Translations under genes and position numbers: made by a program
Assembly (NCBI GenBank): GCA_900555045.1
Contig: USJW01000058.1
Span: 1 to 28,900, forward strand
Length of the DNA: 28,900 bases
Reading direction: 5' to 3'
Origin: an uncultured Clostridium sp.
GTDB lineage: Bacteria; Bacillota; Clostridia; Lachnospirales; Lachnospiraceae
Notes under the pieces: model-generated
What the model was told of the DNA's origin: nothing
Database searches by the model: none
Seen by the model: the letters and a program-made list of their open reading frames with translations, nothing else
Part shown: piece by piece, positions 8,695 through 16,587 of the stretch
How positions within the stretch are numbered: position 1 is the first letter of the stretch
How the letters are laid out: each line of letters opens with the position of its first letter

Positions 8695-8708
8695 AGGGGA
8701 AACGGAGT

Positions 8709-9833
8709 ATGAAGCGAACGGAAAAAAACAGGGGTGTGCTCACCATTGAGGCCACCATCTCCTATTCCATTTTTTTGATGGTGATTGTAACCATGCTCTA
8801 CATCATGCGCATCGTCTATGCGTATGGGCTGATTCAGCACGCCACCTGTCAGACCGCCAAGGAACTGTCCATGTACACCTATGTCTACCAGGTTGCCGGG
8901 ATCAACGACCTAAGAGGGCAGATCGCAGGCGGGACCTCGGACCGGACGGAGCAGTTCAATGCCGACGCCGGGGAGGTGGTCAAGTTCTATGAGGCCGTCT
9001 GTGGAGGCGATTTTAGCGCAAGCTATGACGGCACCACGGACCCGAGGGAAATTCTAAAGAATGTGGGAGGCGCGCTCCTGGGGGAGGCCGGGAAAGAGGC
9101 AAATAAACAGCTGTTCGAGGCGGTTGTGCGGCCCCTCATGGGAGGGTATATCGGCGCGGACTCCAAGGGGAATTCGGCGGATGAGCGGTTAAAGGCCCTG
9201 CGGGTTGTGGGGGGACTGTCCGGCCTAAATCTGGACAGCTCCAGCTTCTTTGAGGATGGAACCACCATCGACCTTGTGGTCTGCTATACGATCGATCCGC
9301 TTTTCCCGATTGACATCATGCCGGAGCTGAATCTGTCCAACCGGGCGTATGTGAGGGGGATGAGCGGGGAAAACATCTTCGGAAACGGGGAGCCCGGGGG
9401 TGAAAAGAAGGACGAGGAGAAGGGCAAAAGCGTCTGGGATATCGATAATCCGACGGAGCGGGGAAAGGAGATCCAGAGGCAGCAGAATGTGCGGAATCTA
9501 CCGGAGAAATTTAGCACGTTTTCCGCGTTTGATGCCTCCACGGGAACCGCGACCGCGGAAAAGTCCATCGATCTCAGAGACACCAGCTACCAGAAGCTGT
9601 CCAGAATCAAGGGAGTGATCAGTGCCAAGTGCAGTGATATGGTAAATTACAAAACCTGTACATACGGAGGGGTTACGGTGAATGGGAAGGATATCAAAAG
9701 CAGGGAGCTGATTCTCTATATTCCATCGTCCACCGGCGATCGCGCGGTCGACCGAAGCCTCTTTGACCAGGCGGTGAAAGATGTGAGAGCGCGTTACCCG
9801 GGAATCAATATCACAGTAAAAGAACTTGACTAA
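8709..9833 (+). CDS. Second TadE-like pseudopilin with large C-terminal domain
   Basis: 374-residue protein beginning with a basic leader and RG|VLTIEATISYS: cleavage after G9 places E14 at +5, the type IV prepilin pattern, followed by a hydrophobic helix to about residue 40 (FLMVIVTMLYIMRIVYAY). The remaining ~330 residues are predicted to be outside the membrane, with a charged Gly/Glu/Lys linker near residues 225-260 and a Thr/Ser-containing C-terminal domain. The ATG at 8709 follows AGAGGGGAAACGG, 14 bases after the TadG-like gene. It is much longer than the first TadE-like protein, so it may be a tip or adaptor pseudopilin; that is inference. Confidence 0.76.
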   Translation: MKRTEKNRGVLTIEATISYSIFLMVIVTMLYIMRIVYAYGLIQHATCQTAKELSMYTYVYQVAGINDLRGQIAGGTSDRTEQFNADAGEVVKFYEAVCGGDFSASYDGTTDPREILKNVGGALLGEAGKEANKQLFEAVVRPLMGGYIGADSKGNSADERLKALRVVGGLSGLNLDSSSFFEDGTTIDLVVCYTIDPLFPIDIMPELNLSNRAYVRGMSGENIFGNGEPGGEKKDEEKGKSVWDIDNPTERGKEIQRQQNVRNLPEKFSTFSAFDASTGTATAEKSIDLRDTSYQKLSRIKGVISAKCSDMVNYKTCTYGGVTVNGKDIKSRELILYIPSSTGDRAVDRSLFDQAVKDVRARYPGINITVKELD

Positions 9834-9846
9834 AAGAGGAAATGAA

Positions 9847-10479
9847 GTGGAAATACTGACATGTTTAGCGATACTCTTCACAGCTGTGCTGATGGGGATG
9901 CGGGTGGAATACGCCCGCGGGTGCATGAAGGATCCGGAATTCCCAGCCGGCCGTGTCTGGACGGAGAAGAGGACCTGGCTTGCGGCGCTGGGATGGATTG
10001 TGATCTTTTTTGGCTGTTTCATCCTGTCGGGGTGGAATCTCACCGCCGTCCGCATACTGGACCTCTTGGCCTGCTATCTGCTGTTTGCGGCGATCGACTG
10101 GAAATGGAGGGTGGTTCCGGAGTACCTGCTCATCTGCCTTCTGGCCGGACAGCTGTTACTGGGGGCCGCAGCAGAGCTTCCGATGGCGCTCCTTGGAACC
10201 TGCATATCCGGGGGAATCTTTTTCCTGGTTCTGCTGGTGCTGGCGCGGGTCTTTAAAAACGGCCTGGGGCTGGGGGATGTGAAGCTTTTGGGGGTCACGG
10301 CCATGGCGGCCGGGTGGACGTACGCGGTTGTGATATTCGGGCTGGCGCTGGTCTTCTCTCTGATTTTCGGGTTATGGCTTCTGGTTGTAAAGCGAAAGAG
10401 TATCAAGACAGAAGTTCCGTTTGTGCCGTTTTTGGCGCTGGCGATGTTGGTTCATATAGTTCTGACGATGATTTTATAA
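9847..10479 (+). CDS. A24 prepilin peptidase (first of two)
   Basis: Membrane aspartyl protease of the TadV/PilD A24 family, which cuts prepilin leaders at the cytoplasmic face. Candidate catalytic residues are D84 (AAIDWKWRVVP) and D144 in the GLGD motif (NGLGLGDVKLLG). About six hydrophobic segments cover most of the 210 residues. I use GTG 9847, 6 bases after AAGAGGA, instead of an in-frame TTG at 9826 that overlaps the previous gene. The first motif deviates from the D-x-x-x-R-x-I-P-N pattern (P-E instead of P-N), while the GxGD motif is canonical. It lies directly after a pseudopilin gene, so pseudopilins or the Flp pilin are its likely substrates. Confidence 0.82.
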   Translation: MEILTCLAILFTAVLMGMRVEYARGCMKDPEFPAGRVWTEKRTWLAALGWIVIFFGCFILSGWNLTAVRILDLLACYLLFAAIDWKWRVVPEYLLICLLAGQLLLGAAAELPMALLGTCISGGIFFLVLLVLARVFKNGLGLGDVKLLGVTAMAAGWTYAVVIFGLALVFSLIFGLWLLVVKRKSIKTEVPFVPFLALAMLVHIVLTMIL

Positions 10480-10505
10480 AAGAAGGATAAGGGGAGTGAA
10501 CACAA

Positions 10506-12242
10506 ATGATGGAGCAATACAAAATTTCTTACCAGAATGTAGGGCAGAACACCTATCTGGTGGTGGAGTTCGGCGAGTCGGCCACGATTGTGGAGAGTAT
10601 GATGGGGACGATCACGTCCAATTCCATCAGCCATTTTTTGGAGGCGTTTCGCCTGATGATCAACGGGGAGACGGTGGTCCGCTACCAGGTCTCCTCAAAG
10701 CAGACCCTCAGCACGATGCTAAAGAGCGGGGACAGAAAACTGAAAATTTCAGAGGTGGTTTCCATCATCGACGGCGCGGTTCAGGCGCTTAAAGAGGCGG
10801 CGGAGTACCGGCTGCCGGATTCCGGGCTGGTGGTGGACCCCGATTACATCTTTGTGGACCCGAGGACCTTTGATCCTGGATTTGTCTATCTGCCGGTCAA
10901 GGTGGAGGAGGGGAACGGCTTAAAAAAGCTGATTTTGGATCTGGTCATATCGGGGAAGATTGAATTGTCTAGCAGCAACTTTGTCCAGCTATTGTTAGAG
11001 ACTGTGCAGACGGAGCCATTTTCACTTGAACAGCTGGAAAACTGCATCAGCCCATTTAAGGGAGGCAAAAGTGTGCCTGGAACGGGGACGAACCGCACGC
11101 CGTCCGGCGGTTACACGCCTCCGGTGAATCCCGTGCCGATCCCTGTGCCGCAGCCGGATCTGAGCGCTGCTAAAGCCCAGGTGCCGGTAACGCCGCAGCC
11201 CATCCCCTATCAGGTGCCGCCGGCACCGGTTCAGCCGCCGGTGGACGAAGGGATGCCGCTTTCCGGGCCGGGAAAACGGCCGGAGAAGCCGCCGACGTCC
11301 GGGAAGGGGAAGAAGTTTTCCAAACCGCCAAAGCCGGAGAAAAAGGGGAAGCGGGCAGAAAAGGCGCTGGTCGAGGCGGGAGAGCCGGATGAGAGCGGTT
11401 TTGACGCGCAGGCGGCCAAGAAGAAATTTTTGCTCCCGCAGGCGCTTGTGATGGTCGCGCTGGCGGCAAGCATCTCGTTCGGGCTGTTTTTGGATGAGAA
11501 CGGCGCGCTTGTGATTAATAATCTGCTGGCGGTGGTGATCGTTGTGGCCCTGTTTGAGGTGATTCTCTACCGCGAGATTTATGTGAATGGAAAGCAGCCG
11601 AAGGCCAAAAAGGCAAAGAAAAAGGCAGGCGGGAAGAAAGCCTCCGGACCGGTTCCGCCGGTAAAGCCTCAAAGAGGGGTTCCGGTTCCGCCTTCCAGAG
11701 GAAATGCCCCCGTGCCGCCGGTTACAGCGCAGCCCTTGCAGATGCAGCAGAAGCCGGCAGCCCCGACACCGGTGCCGACGCCAGCACCCGCACCGGCGCC
11801 AGTGCCCCAGGCCTACGCGGCCCCCAGGACGGCTCCCATTCCGGTTCCCATGCCCATCGGGGATCAGCCGACCATGCTGAATGAGGAGATGGATGCGACG
11901 GAGCTAATTGGACCCGGGGACATGGAGGGAGCAGCGCCCTATCTGGAATACGTTGAAAACGGACGCCCGGTCACCTACCCGCTGTGCGGTGAGAGCATAC
12001 TGGTGGGACATCTCTCCGGCAAAGTCAATCTGGTGATCCATAACCCGAAGGTGGGTAGAATCCACGCGGAATTCTTGGTACAGAACGGTCAGATCTACGT
12101 CAAAGATCTGAATTCTCTGAATGGAACCTACTTAAACGGCAGTGCCCAGAGAATCACCAGCAACGTTCCCTATCCCTTAAAGGATCAGGACAAAATTACG
12201 CTTGCAAACTGTGAACTGACACTGCATTGTCGGCCGAGATAG
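10506..12242 (+). CDS. Membrane FHA-domain protein (DUF6382-like N-terminus)
   Basis: Three-part signalling protein, 578 residues. Residues 1-185 are a soluble domain resembling the DUF6382 region found before FHA domains in Clostridia. Residues ~190-300 and ~370-450 are Pro/Ala/Lys-rich linkers; between them, at ~310-355, are two hydrophobic segments (ALVMVALAASISFGLFL and NNLLAVVIVVALFEVIL), so both ends should be cytoplasmic. Residues ~485-575 are an FHA domain ending in KDLNSLNGTYLNG. FHA domains bind phosphothreonine, but here the usual phosphate-contacting Arg is His (H502, LVGHLSG) and the usual Ser is Gly (G517, VGRIHA), while H520 and N539-G540 are kept. Followed 12 bases later by a PP2C phosphatase, with a kinase nearby: probable reader of the local phospho-switch. 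Confidence 0.85.
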   Translation: MMEQYKISYQNVGQNTYLVVEFGESATIVESMMGTITSNSISHFLEAFRLMINGETVVRYQVSSKQTLSTMLKSGDRKLKISEVVSIIDGAVQALKEAAEYRLPDSGLVVDPDYIFVDPRTFDPGFVYLPVKVEEGNGLKKLILDLVISGKIELSSSNFVQLLLETVQTEPFSLEQLENCISPFKGGKSVPGTGTNRTPSGGYTPPVNPVPIPVPQPDLSAAKAQVPVTPQPIPYQVPPAPVQPPVDEGMPLSGPGKRPEKPPTSGKGKKFSKPPKPEKKGKRAEKALVEAGEPDESGFDAQAAKKKFLLPQALVMVALAASISFGLFLDENGALVINNLLAVVIVVALFEVILYREIYVNGKQPKAKKAKKKAGGKKASGPVPPVKPQRGVPVPPSRGNAPVPPVTAQPLQMQQKPAAPTPVPTPAPAPAPVPQAYAAPRTAPIPVPMPIGDQPTMLNEEMDATELIGPGDMEGAAPYLEYVENGRPVTYPLCGESILVGHLSGKVNLVIHNPKVGRIHAEFLVQNGQIYVKDLNSLNGTYLNGSAQRITSNVPYPLKDQDKITLANCELTLHCRPR

Positions 12243-12254
12243 GCGGTATTTTAT

Positions 12255-13028
12255 ATGGTTGGATACGAGTGGGGTGCGGTCAGCGATCGCGGGGATATCA
12301 GAAAAGAAAATCAAGATCACATTCTCTGTCTGATGGGTGAGATTCTTGGGACTCCGGCTGCGCTGTTTGCGGTTGCGGACGGGATGGGAGGACTTGCCCT
12401 CGGCGCACAGATGAGCCATTTGGTGGTTTTGCAGCTTCTTGGTTGGTGGGGTGAGGACTTTCAACAGATGGTGCAGCTTGGAAAGAACAGCCAGGAGGAC
12501 ATCTGCGACCTTCTCGACCAGGTGATATGGGATATCAACCAGTCGGCCCTCGCGTTCTGCGCGGAGAATCACTGCCGCTGCGGCTCCACACTCTCGCTCC
12601 TGCTCCTATACGGGGAAGAGTACTATATAAAAAACATCGGTGACAGCCGGGTTTACCTGGCCCACGACGGCAGACTCCGGCAGCTGACGGAGGATCAATC
12701 CTATGTGGCGCAGATGGTCCGAGAGAAGCGGATGACCGAGGAGGAAGCGAAAAGGTCCAAAAAGCGGAATTTGCTGACGATGTGCATCGGGGCATTTGAG
12801 CAGATCCAGGCATTTTCTGCGGAGGGCGTTCTGGAACCGGGGGACGTGTTTCTCCTGTGCAGCGATGGGCTTTACAACCCCCTGGAGCGGGAACTCATGG
12901 AGGCCATCCTGGTTGATTCCTCAGGCACGGCGCAGGAGACAGCGCAGCAGTTAAGAGCCTCAGTCCGGGCGGGGGCTGCCGCGGATAATGTATCCGTCAT
13001 CACAGTCAAAACCTATACAAAGGAGTAA
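12255..13028 (+). CDS. PP2C-family Ser/Thr protein phosphatase
   Basis: Metal-dependent PPM/PP2C phosphatase that removes phosphate from Ser/Thr residues, here probably the targets of the kinase at 13762. All family motifs are visible: SDRGDIRKENQD (D21), VADGMGG (D42), the GS pair at 110-111, GDSR at 129-132, CSDGL (D204) and ADNVSV (D244, N245). At 257 residues it has the length of soluble bacterial PP2Cs (PstP/Stp type), without a membrane segment. The start ATG 12255 follows AGGCGG. It sits between the FHA gene and the second prepilin peptidase, each 11-12 bases apart, so co-transcription is very likely. Confidence 0.95.
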   Translation: MVGYEWGAVSDRGDIRKENQDHILCLMGEILGTPAALFAVADGMGGLALGAQMSHLVVLQLLGWWGEDFQQMVQLGKNSQEDICDLLDQVIWDINQSALAFCAENHCRCGSTLSLLLLYGEEYYIKNIGDSRVYLAHDGRLRQLTEDQSYVAQMVREKRMTEEEAKRSKKRNLLTMCIGAFEQIQAFSAEGVLEPGDVFLLCSDGLYNPLERELMEAILVDSSGTAQETAQQLRASVRAGAAADNVSVITVKTYTKE

Positions 13029-13039
13029 ATGACAGAGAT

Positions 13040-13561
13040 ATGACGCAGATCGCAGAGTGGAGTCCTGTTATTCTGGCTGTCGCCACAGCGGCGGCCGGTG
13101 CCTGGACGGATCTCACAAGGCACAAGATTTTTAATAAACTGACAATTCCGGCCCTGTTTGCCGGTTTGGCTTTGAACCTGCTGTTCGGGGGCCCCAAGGG
13201 CCTGCTTGGCAGTCTCGGCGGCATCGGGGTCGGTTGTCTGACGGCGCTCTTTTGGGTGCTCGGCGCCTTAAAAGCCGGGGATGTAAAGCTTTTTATGGCG
13301 GTGGGAGCGCTCGGCAAAACAAGGTTTAGCGCGGAGACGATCGTGATTTCCATATTGGTGGGGGGATTTGTATCCCTGTTGCTGATGCTTCGGAATAAAG
13401 CCGGGCGGAGATCCTTCAGGAATCTGTGGAATTGGGGAAAATTCATGGTTCTGACAAAATCCTTTCAGATGTATCGGCCGTCCGAACAGTCCTCGTATTT
13501 TTGCTTTGGGGGCTGCATCGCGGCCGGGGCCCTGGCTGCGGCCTTGCGGTTGTGTTTTTGA
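13040..13561 (+). CDS. A24 prepilin peptidase (second, TadV/CpaA type)
   Basis: Second membrane aspartyl prepilin peptidase, 173 residues, close to the short CpaA/TadV form. Catalytic candidates are D24 in AWTDLTRHKIFNKL, which matches the canonical D-x-x-x-x-K-I-x-N pattern, and D81 in LKAGDVKLF (the GxGD motif with its first Gly replaced by Lys). It has about five hydrophobic segments. It is embedded in the phospho-signalling part of the array (after PP2C, before a small membrane protein and the kinase) rather than beside the pilins. It complements the first peptidase, whose other motif is the canonical one; they may divide Flp and pseudopilin processing. Confidence 0.85.
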   Translation: MTQIAEWSPVILAVATAAAGAWTDLTRHKIFNKLTIPALFAGLALNLLFGGPKGLLGSLGGIGVGCLTALFWVLGALKAGDVKLFMAVGALGKTRFSAETIVISILVGGFVSLLLMLRNKAGRRSFRNLWNWGKFMVLTKSFQMYRPSEQSSYFCFGGCIAAGALAAALRLCF

Positions 13562-13578
13562 ATGGAAAGAGGTGGAAA

Positions 13579-13737
13579 ATGGTGCATTTCTTGAGTAATG
13601 AGCTGCTGCTTTACGGGGGGCTTGCCGTCATGGCTCTGAGCCTTGTTCTGGCGGTGATCTGCATCGCAGTATTTCTTGTCACAGGCAGGAAAATCAAACG
13701 CCAGCTTGAACAGGAATACGGGAAAGCGATGAGATAA
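13579..13737 (+). CDS. 52-residue single-pass membrane protein
   Basis: I do not recognise a family. ATG 13579 is preceded by AAAGAGGTGG at 13567-13575, an excellent ribosome site, which argues against the longer in-frame reading that overlaps the previous gene. The product has a short N-terminus, one hydrophobic helix (LLLYGGLAVMALSLVLAVIC and beyond, residues ~9-35) and a basic then polar tail (GRKIKRQLEQEYGKAMR). It sits 17 bases after the prepilin peptidase and 24 bases before the kinase, so it belongs to the operon. By position it could be a regulator or accessory subunit of the kinase or peptidase; that is guesswork. Confidence 0.7.
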   Translation: MVHFLSNELLLYGGLAVMALSLVLAVICIAVFLVTGRKIKRQLEQEYGKAMR

Positions 13738-13761
13738 AACTGCGGAAAGGGGAGAAGCGAG

Positions 13762-16587
13762 ATGGCCCAGGTGATTGCAGGTATCTATGAAATCGGACAG
13801 CAGATCGGTGCCGGAGGCGGAGGGGTGGTCTATCTTGGACGTCACCTGCGGTTGGACAAGCAGGTGGTGCTCAAGGCGGACCGGCGCACTCTGAACGCGA
13901 AGCCGGAAGCGCTGCGGCGTGAGGTCGATCTGCTGAAGGGATTGAGCCACACCTATATCCCACAGGTATATGACTTTGTCCAGCAGGACGGAATTGTCTA
14001 TACCGTTATGGATTTTATCGACGGGGAAAGTCTGGATAAGATTCTGAAACGGGGGGCGATGCCGCCTCAGTATCAGGTGATCCAATGGGCATGCCAGATT
14101 TTGGATGCGCTCTGCTATCTGCACAGCCGTCCGCCCCACGGGATTCTCCACGGGGATATCAAGCCCGCAAACATTATGCTGCGGCCGAGCGGAGATATCT
14201 GCCTGATCGACTACAACATCGCGCTGGCGCTGGGCGAGAATGGAGCGGTAAAGGTTGGGCGGAGCAGGGGCTATGCATCGCCGGAGCACTATGAGGCGGA
14301 GTTCGGAGGCGGGACCGACGAGAAGGCCACAGAGCTGATGACGGATCCCATGAGCAGCACCAGCGGCAGGAATCCGGTCATGCTGGATGTGCGGTCAGAC
14401 ATTTACAGCCTCGGAGCAACGCTCTATCATCTGCTGTCCGGGCAGCGCCCGCAGCCGGATGCGCGGGATGTAAAACCGCTGGGGGAGGACGTGTGCAGCC
14501 CTGCGGTTTCCGCCATTATACAGAAGGCCATGGCGCCCGCGCCGGACATGCGCTATCAGTCGGCGGAGGAGATGCTGACCGCCTTCCGCTCTCTTCACAA
14601 GCGGGACGCCCGAGTCAGGCGGCATAAACGGAGGGAGATAACCGCCACTGTGCTCCTCACACTGATGTTCCTTGCAGGGGGCGCCAGCGCCTTTACCGGC
14701 TTGAAGCGCTTGGAACAGCTTCAGACGGCGCTTACACTGGCGGAATATTCCGCCGGCGCGCTGGCCTCCGGGGATGTGCGCGAGGCGGTCCGCCTGGCGC
14801 TGCAGGCATTGCCGGAGCGGGAGGGGATCTTTGAGGTTCCCGCCACGGCGCAGGCCCAGAAGGCGCTCACGGACGCGCTCGGCGTCTACGACCTCTCCGA
14901 CGGCTTTAAGACATGGGGACGGATGGAGCTGCCGTCGGCACCGTTTAGCGTGGAGATCTCCCCAAAGGGGACCTGCGCGGCCGCGGTCTACTCCGGAAAG
15001 GCTGCAATCTTTGATTTGGAAAAGAAGGAACGGATCGCAGAGCTGCCGGTCCAGAACTCGGCCATGTCCGACCTGATCTTTTTGGACGAGGACCGCATCC
15101 TCTACGCCGGAGACCAGGGCGTGACCGCCTACGATCTGAGCGGAAGACAGGCCCTCTGGACGGGAGGGACGGCCACAGTTCTGGCGGTCTCCGGCGACAA
15201 AACGGTGGCGGCTGCGATCAACCGGAATGAGGACCGGGCCGTGTTTTACCGGTTATCCGACGGGGAGAAGCTTGCGGAGCGCTCCTTTGACGGGCGCCAT
15301 ATGGCGGTGCCGGTCAACGATATTTTTGCGGATAATAATGACAGTATTTTCTCCCTGAACGAGGATGGAAGCCTGTTAGCCATCAGCTTTTCCGACGGCG
15401 GACTGTCGCTGTGCGATCCGGCTGATCCGGAGCAGGACCTGATCGTCTATGATGAATCGGACTATACCCATTTTGAGGGCGGATTTTGCGGTAAGTATTT
15501 TGTCTTCGCGGCAGACAAAGCGGCGCAGGGGCAGTTTGGCCTGATCGACACGAAGGAGGCAGTCTATATGGGGGGAATGGATTCTGAGACCCCATTTTCT
15601 CTGACAGCCACCGAGGATGGAATTTATCTCTCCAACGGAAATCTGCTGGTGCGCTTTGACCCGCAGACGCTTGAGGAGATGGAGCTGGCTTACACGGACA
15701 GTGTGAATATTACCGGGTTTTCGGTGGATCAGGGCTATGTCCTGGCGGCCACGGATGATCAGAGCTTTTCCTTCTACGACGGCGGAGGAAACCGGATGTC
15801 GTCCGAGACCTGCGAAGAAAACTGTGATTTTGTCCGGATGGCGGGCGGGTACGCGGTGGTGGGAAACCGGAATGAGCCGTACATCCGCATCATGAAGCTG
15901 GAAAGCCACGAGGAGGCGCAGCTCCTGTCCTACGATGCGCGGTATAAGCATGAGGAGGCCAGAATCAGCCAGGACGGAAAGACGGCCATGCTCTTCGACT
16001 ATCAGAACTTTTGCATCTATGACATGCAGGGAAACGTGATCGCGAGGAAAGAGCTGCCGGATCCGGAGTATATCTATGACCAGCAGTTTGAGAAGAGCGG
16101 GGAGGATTCCTGGCTGAAGGTGATCTGGTACGACGGGACCGTGCGCCGATACAGCGCCAAAAACGGCGAGCTGATGTCGGAGACGGCGGAGGAACCGCCG
16201 AATGAGAATCTGTACGAGGAATTTTTCACGGACAAATACCGGATTACGTCCCCGCTGCACGGCAGACCGGCGGCATACGACCTTGAGTCGGGGAAATTGG
16301 CGGCGGAGCTGGAGAAGGATTCGTATCTCACCTATGTGACGCAGGTGAATGACTATATAATCACGGAATATATCAGTGCGGCGGGAGAGCGCTACGGACT
16401 TCTGCTGAATGACAAACTGGAGACACTGGCCCGATTGCCTGGTTTGTGCGACACCAGGGGGGATATGGCCGTGTTTGACTATGAGTCCGGGAATTTGCGG
16501 CAGTGCCGCTTGTATTCCCTTCAGGAGCTGAAGGCCCTTGGAGAAATATACATAAAGGAGAAAGAGGAGAGGAGTGATGTGAGATGA
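13762..16587 (+). CDS. Transmembrane Ser/Thr kinase with propeller-like outer domain
   Basis: Hanks-type Ser/Thr kinase (residues ~8-280), one membrane helix (~292-314, TATVLLTLMFLAGGASAFTG) and a ~625-residue C-terminal region that should lie outside the cell. Kinase motifs: Gly-rich loop GAGGGGVVYLG (16-26), catalytic K38 (VVLKAD), E54, the catalytic loop HGDIKPAN (D132, N137), metal-binding D150 in LIDYN, then GYASPEHY. The HRD arginine is Gly and DFG reads DYN, a pattern seen in other bacterial kinases, so activity is still expected. The outer region shows repeated short beta-rich units (PKGTCAAAVYSGKAAIFDLE and similar) typical of WD40/quinoprotein-like propellers; there are no PASTA repeats. 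It overlaps the surface protein gene by 4 bases (ATGA), so the two are translationally coupled. Likely sensor and writer of the FHA/PP2C system. Confidence 0.88.
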   Translation: MAQVIAGIYEIGQQIGAGGGGVVYLGRHLRLDKQVVLKADRRTLNAKPEALRREVDLLKGLSHTYIPQVYDFVQQDGIVYTVMDFIDGESLDKILKRGAMPPQYQVIQWACQILDALCYLHSRPPHGILHGDIKPANIMLRPSGDICLIDYNIALALGENGAVKVGRSRGYASPEHYEAEFGGGTDEKATELMTDPMSSTSGRNPVMLDVRSDIYSLGATLYHLLSGQRPQPDARDVKPLGEDVCSPAVSAIIQKAMAPAPDMRYQSAEEMLTAFRSLHKRDARVRRHKRREITATVLLTLMFLAGGASAFTGLKRLEQLQTALTLAEYSAGALASGDVREAVRLALQALPEREGIFEVPATAQAQKALTDALGVYDLSDGFKTWGRMELPSAPFSVEISPKGTCAAAVYSGKAAIFDLEKKERIAELPVQNSAMSDLIFLDEDRILYAGDQGVTAYDLSGRQALWTGGTATVLAVSGDKTVAAAINRNEDRAVFYRLSDGEKLAERSFDGRHMAVPVNDIFADNNDSIFSLNEDGSLLAISFSDGGLSLCDPADPEQDLIVYDESDYTHFEGGFCGKYFVFAADKAAQGQFGLIDTKEAVYMGGMDSETPFSLTATEDGIYLSNGNLLVRFDPQTLEEMELAYTDSVNITGFSVDQGYVLAATDDQSFSFYDGGGNRMSSETCEENCDFVRMAGGYAVVGNRNEPYIRIMKLESHEEAQLLSYDARYKHEEARISQDGKTAMLFDYQNFCIYDMQGNVIARKELPDPEYIYDQQFEKSGEDSWLKVIWYDGTVRRYSAKNGELMSETAEEPPNENLYEEFFTDKYRITSPLHGRPAAYDLESGKLAAELEKDSYLTYVTQVNDYIITEYISAAGERYGLLLNDKLETLARLPGLCDTRGDMAVFDYESGNLRQCRLYSLQELKALGEIYIKEKEERSDVR

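Noticed and set aside
13029..13043. Four-codon frame (ATG ACA GAG ATA TGA) overlapping the start of the second prepilin peptidase
   Set aside because: It has a better-placed ribosome site than the peptidase and could couple translation, but it is too short to distinguish from chance.
15376..16260. 294-residue minus-strand reading opposite the kinase gene
   Set aside because: Antisense of a well-supported coding region in GC-rich DNA; no recognisable domain and no ribosome site.
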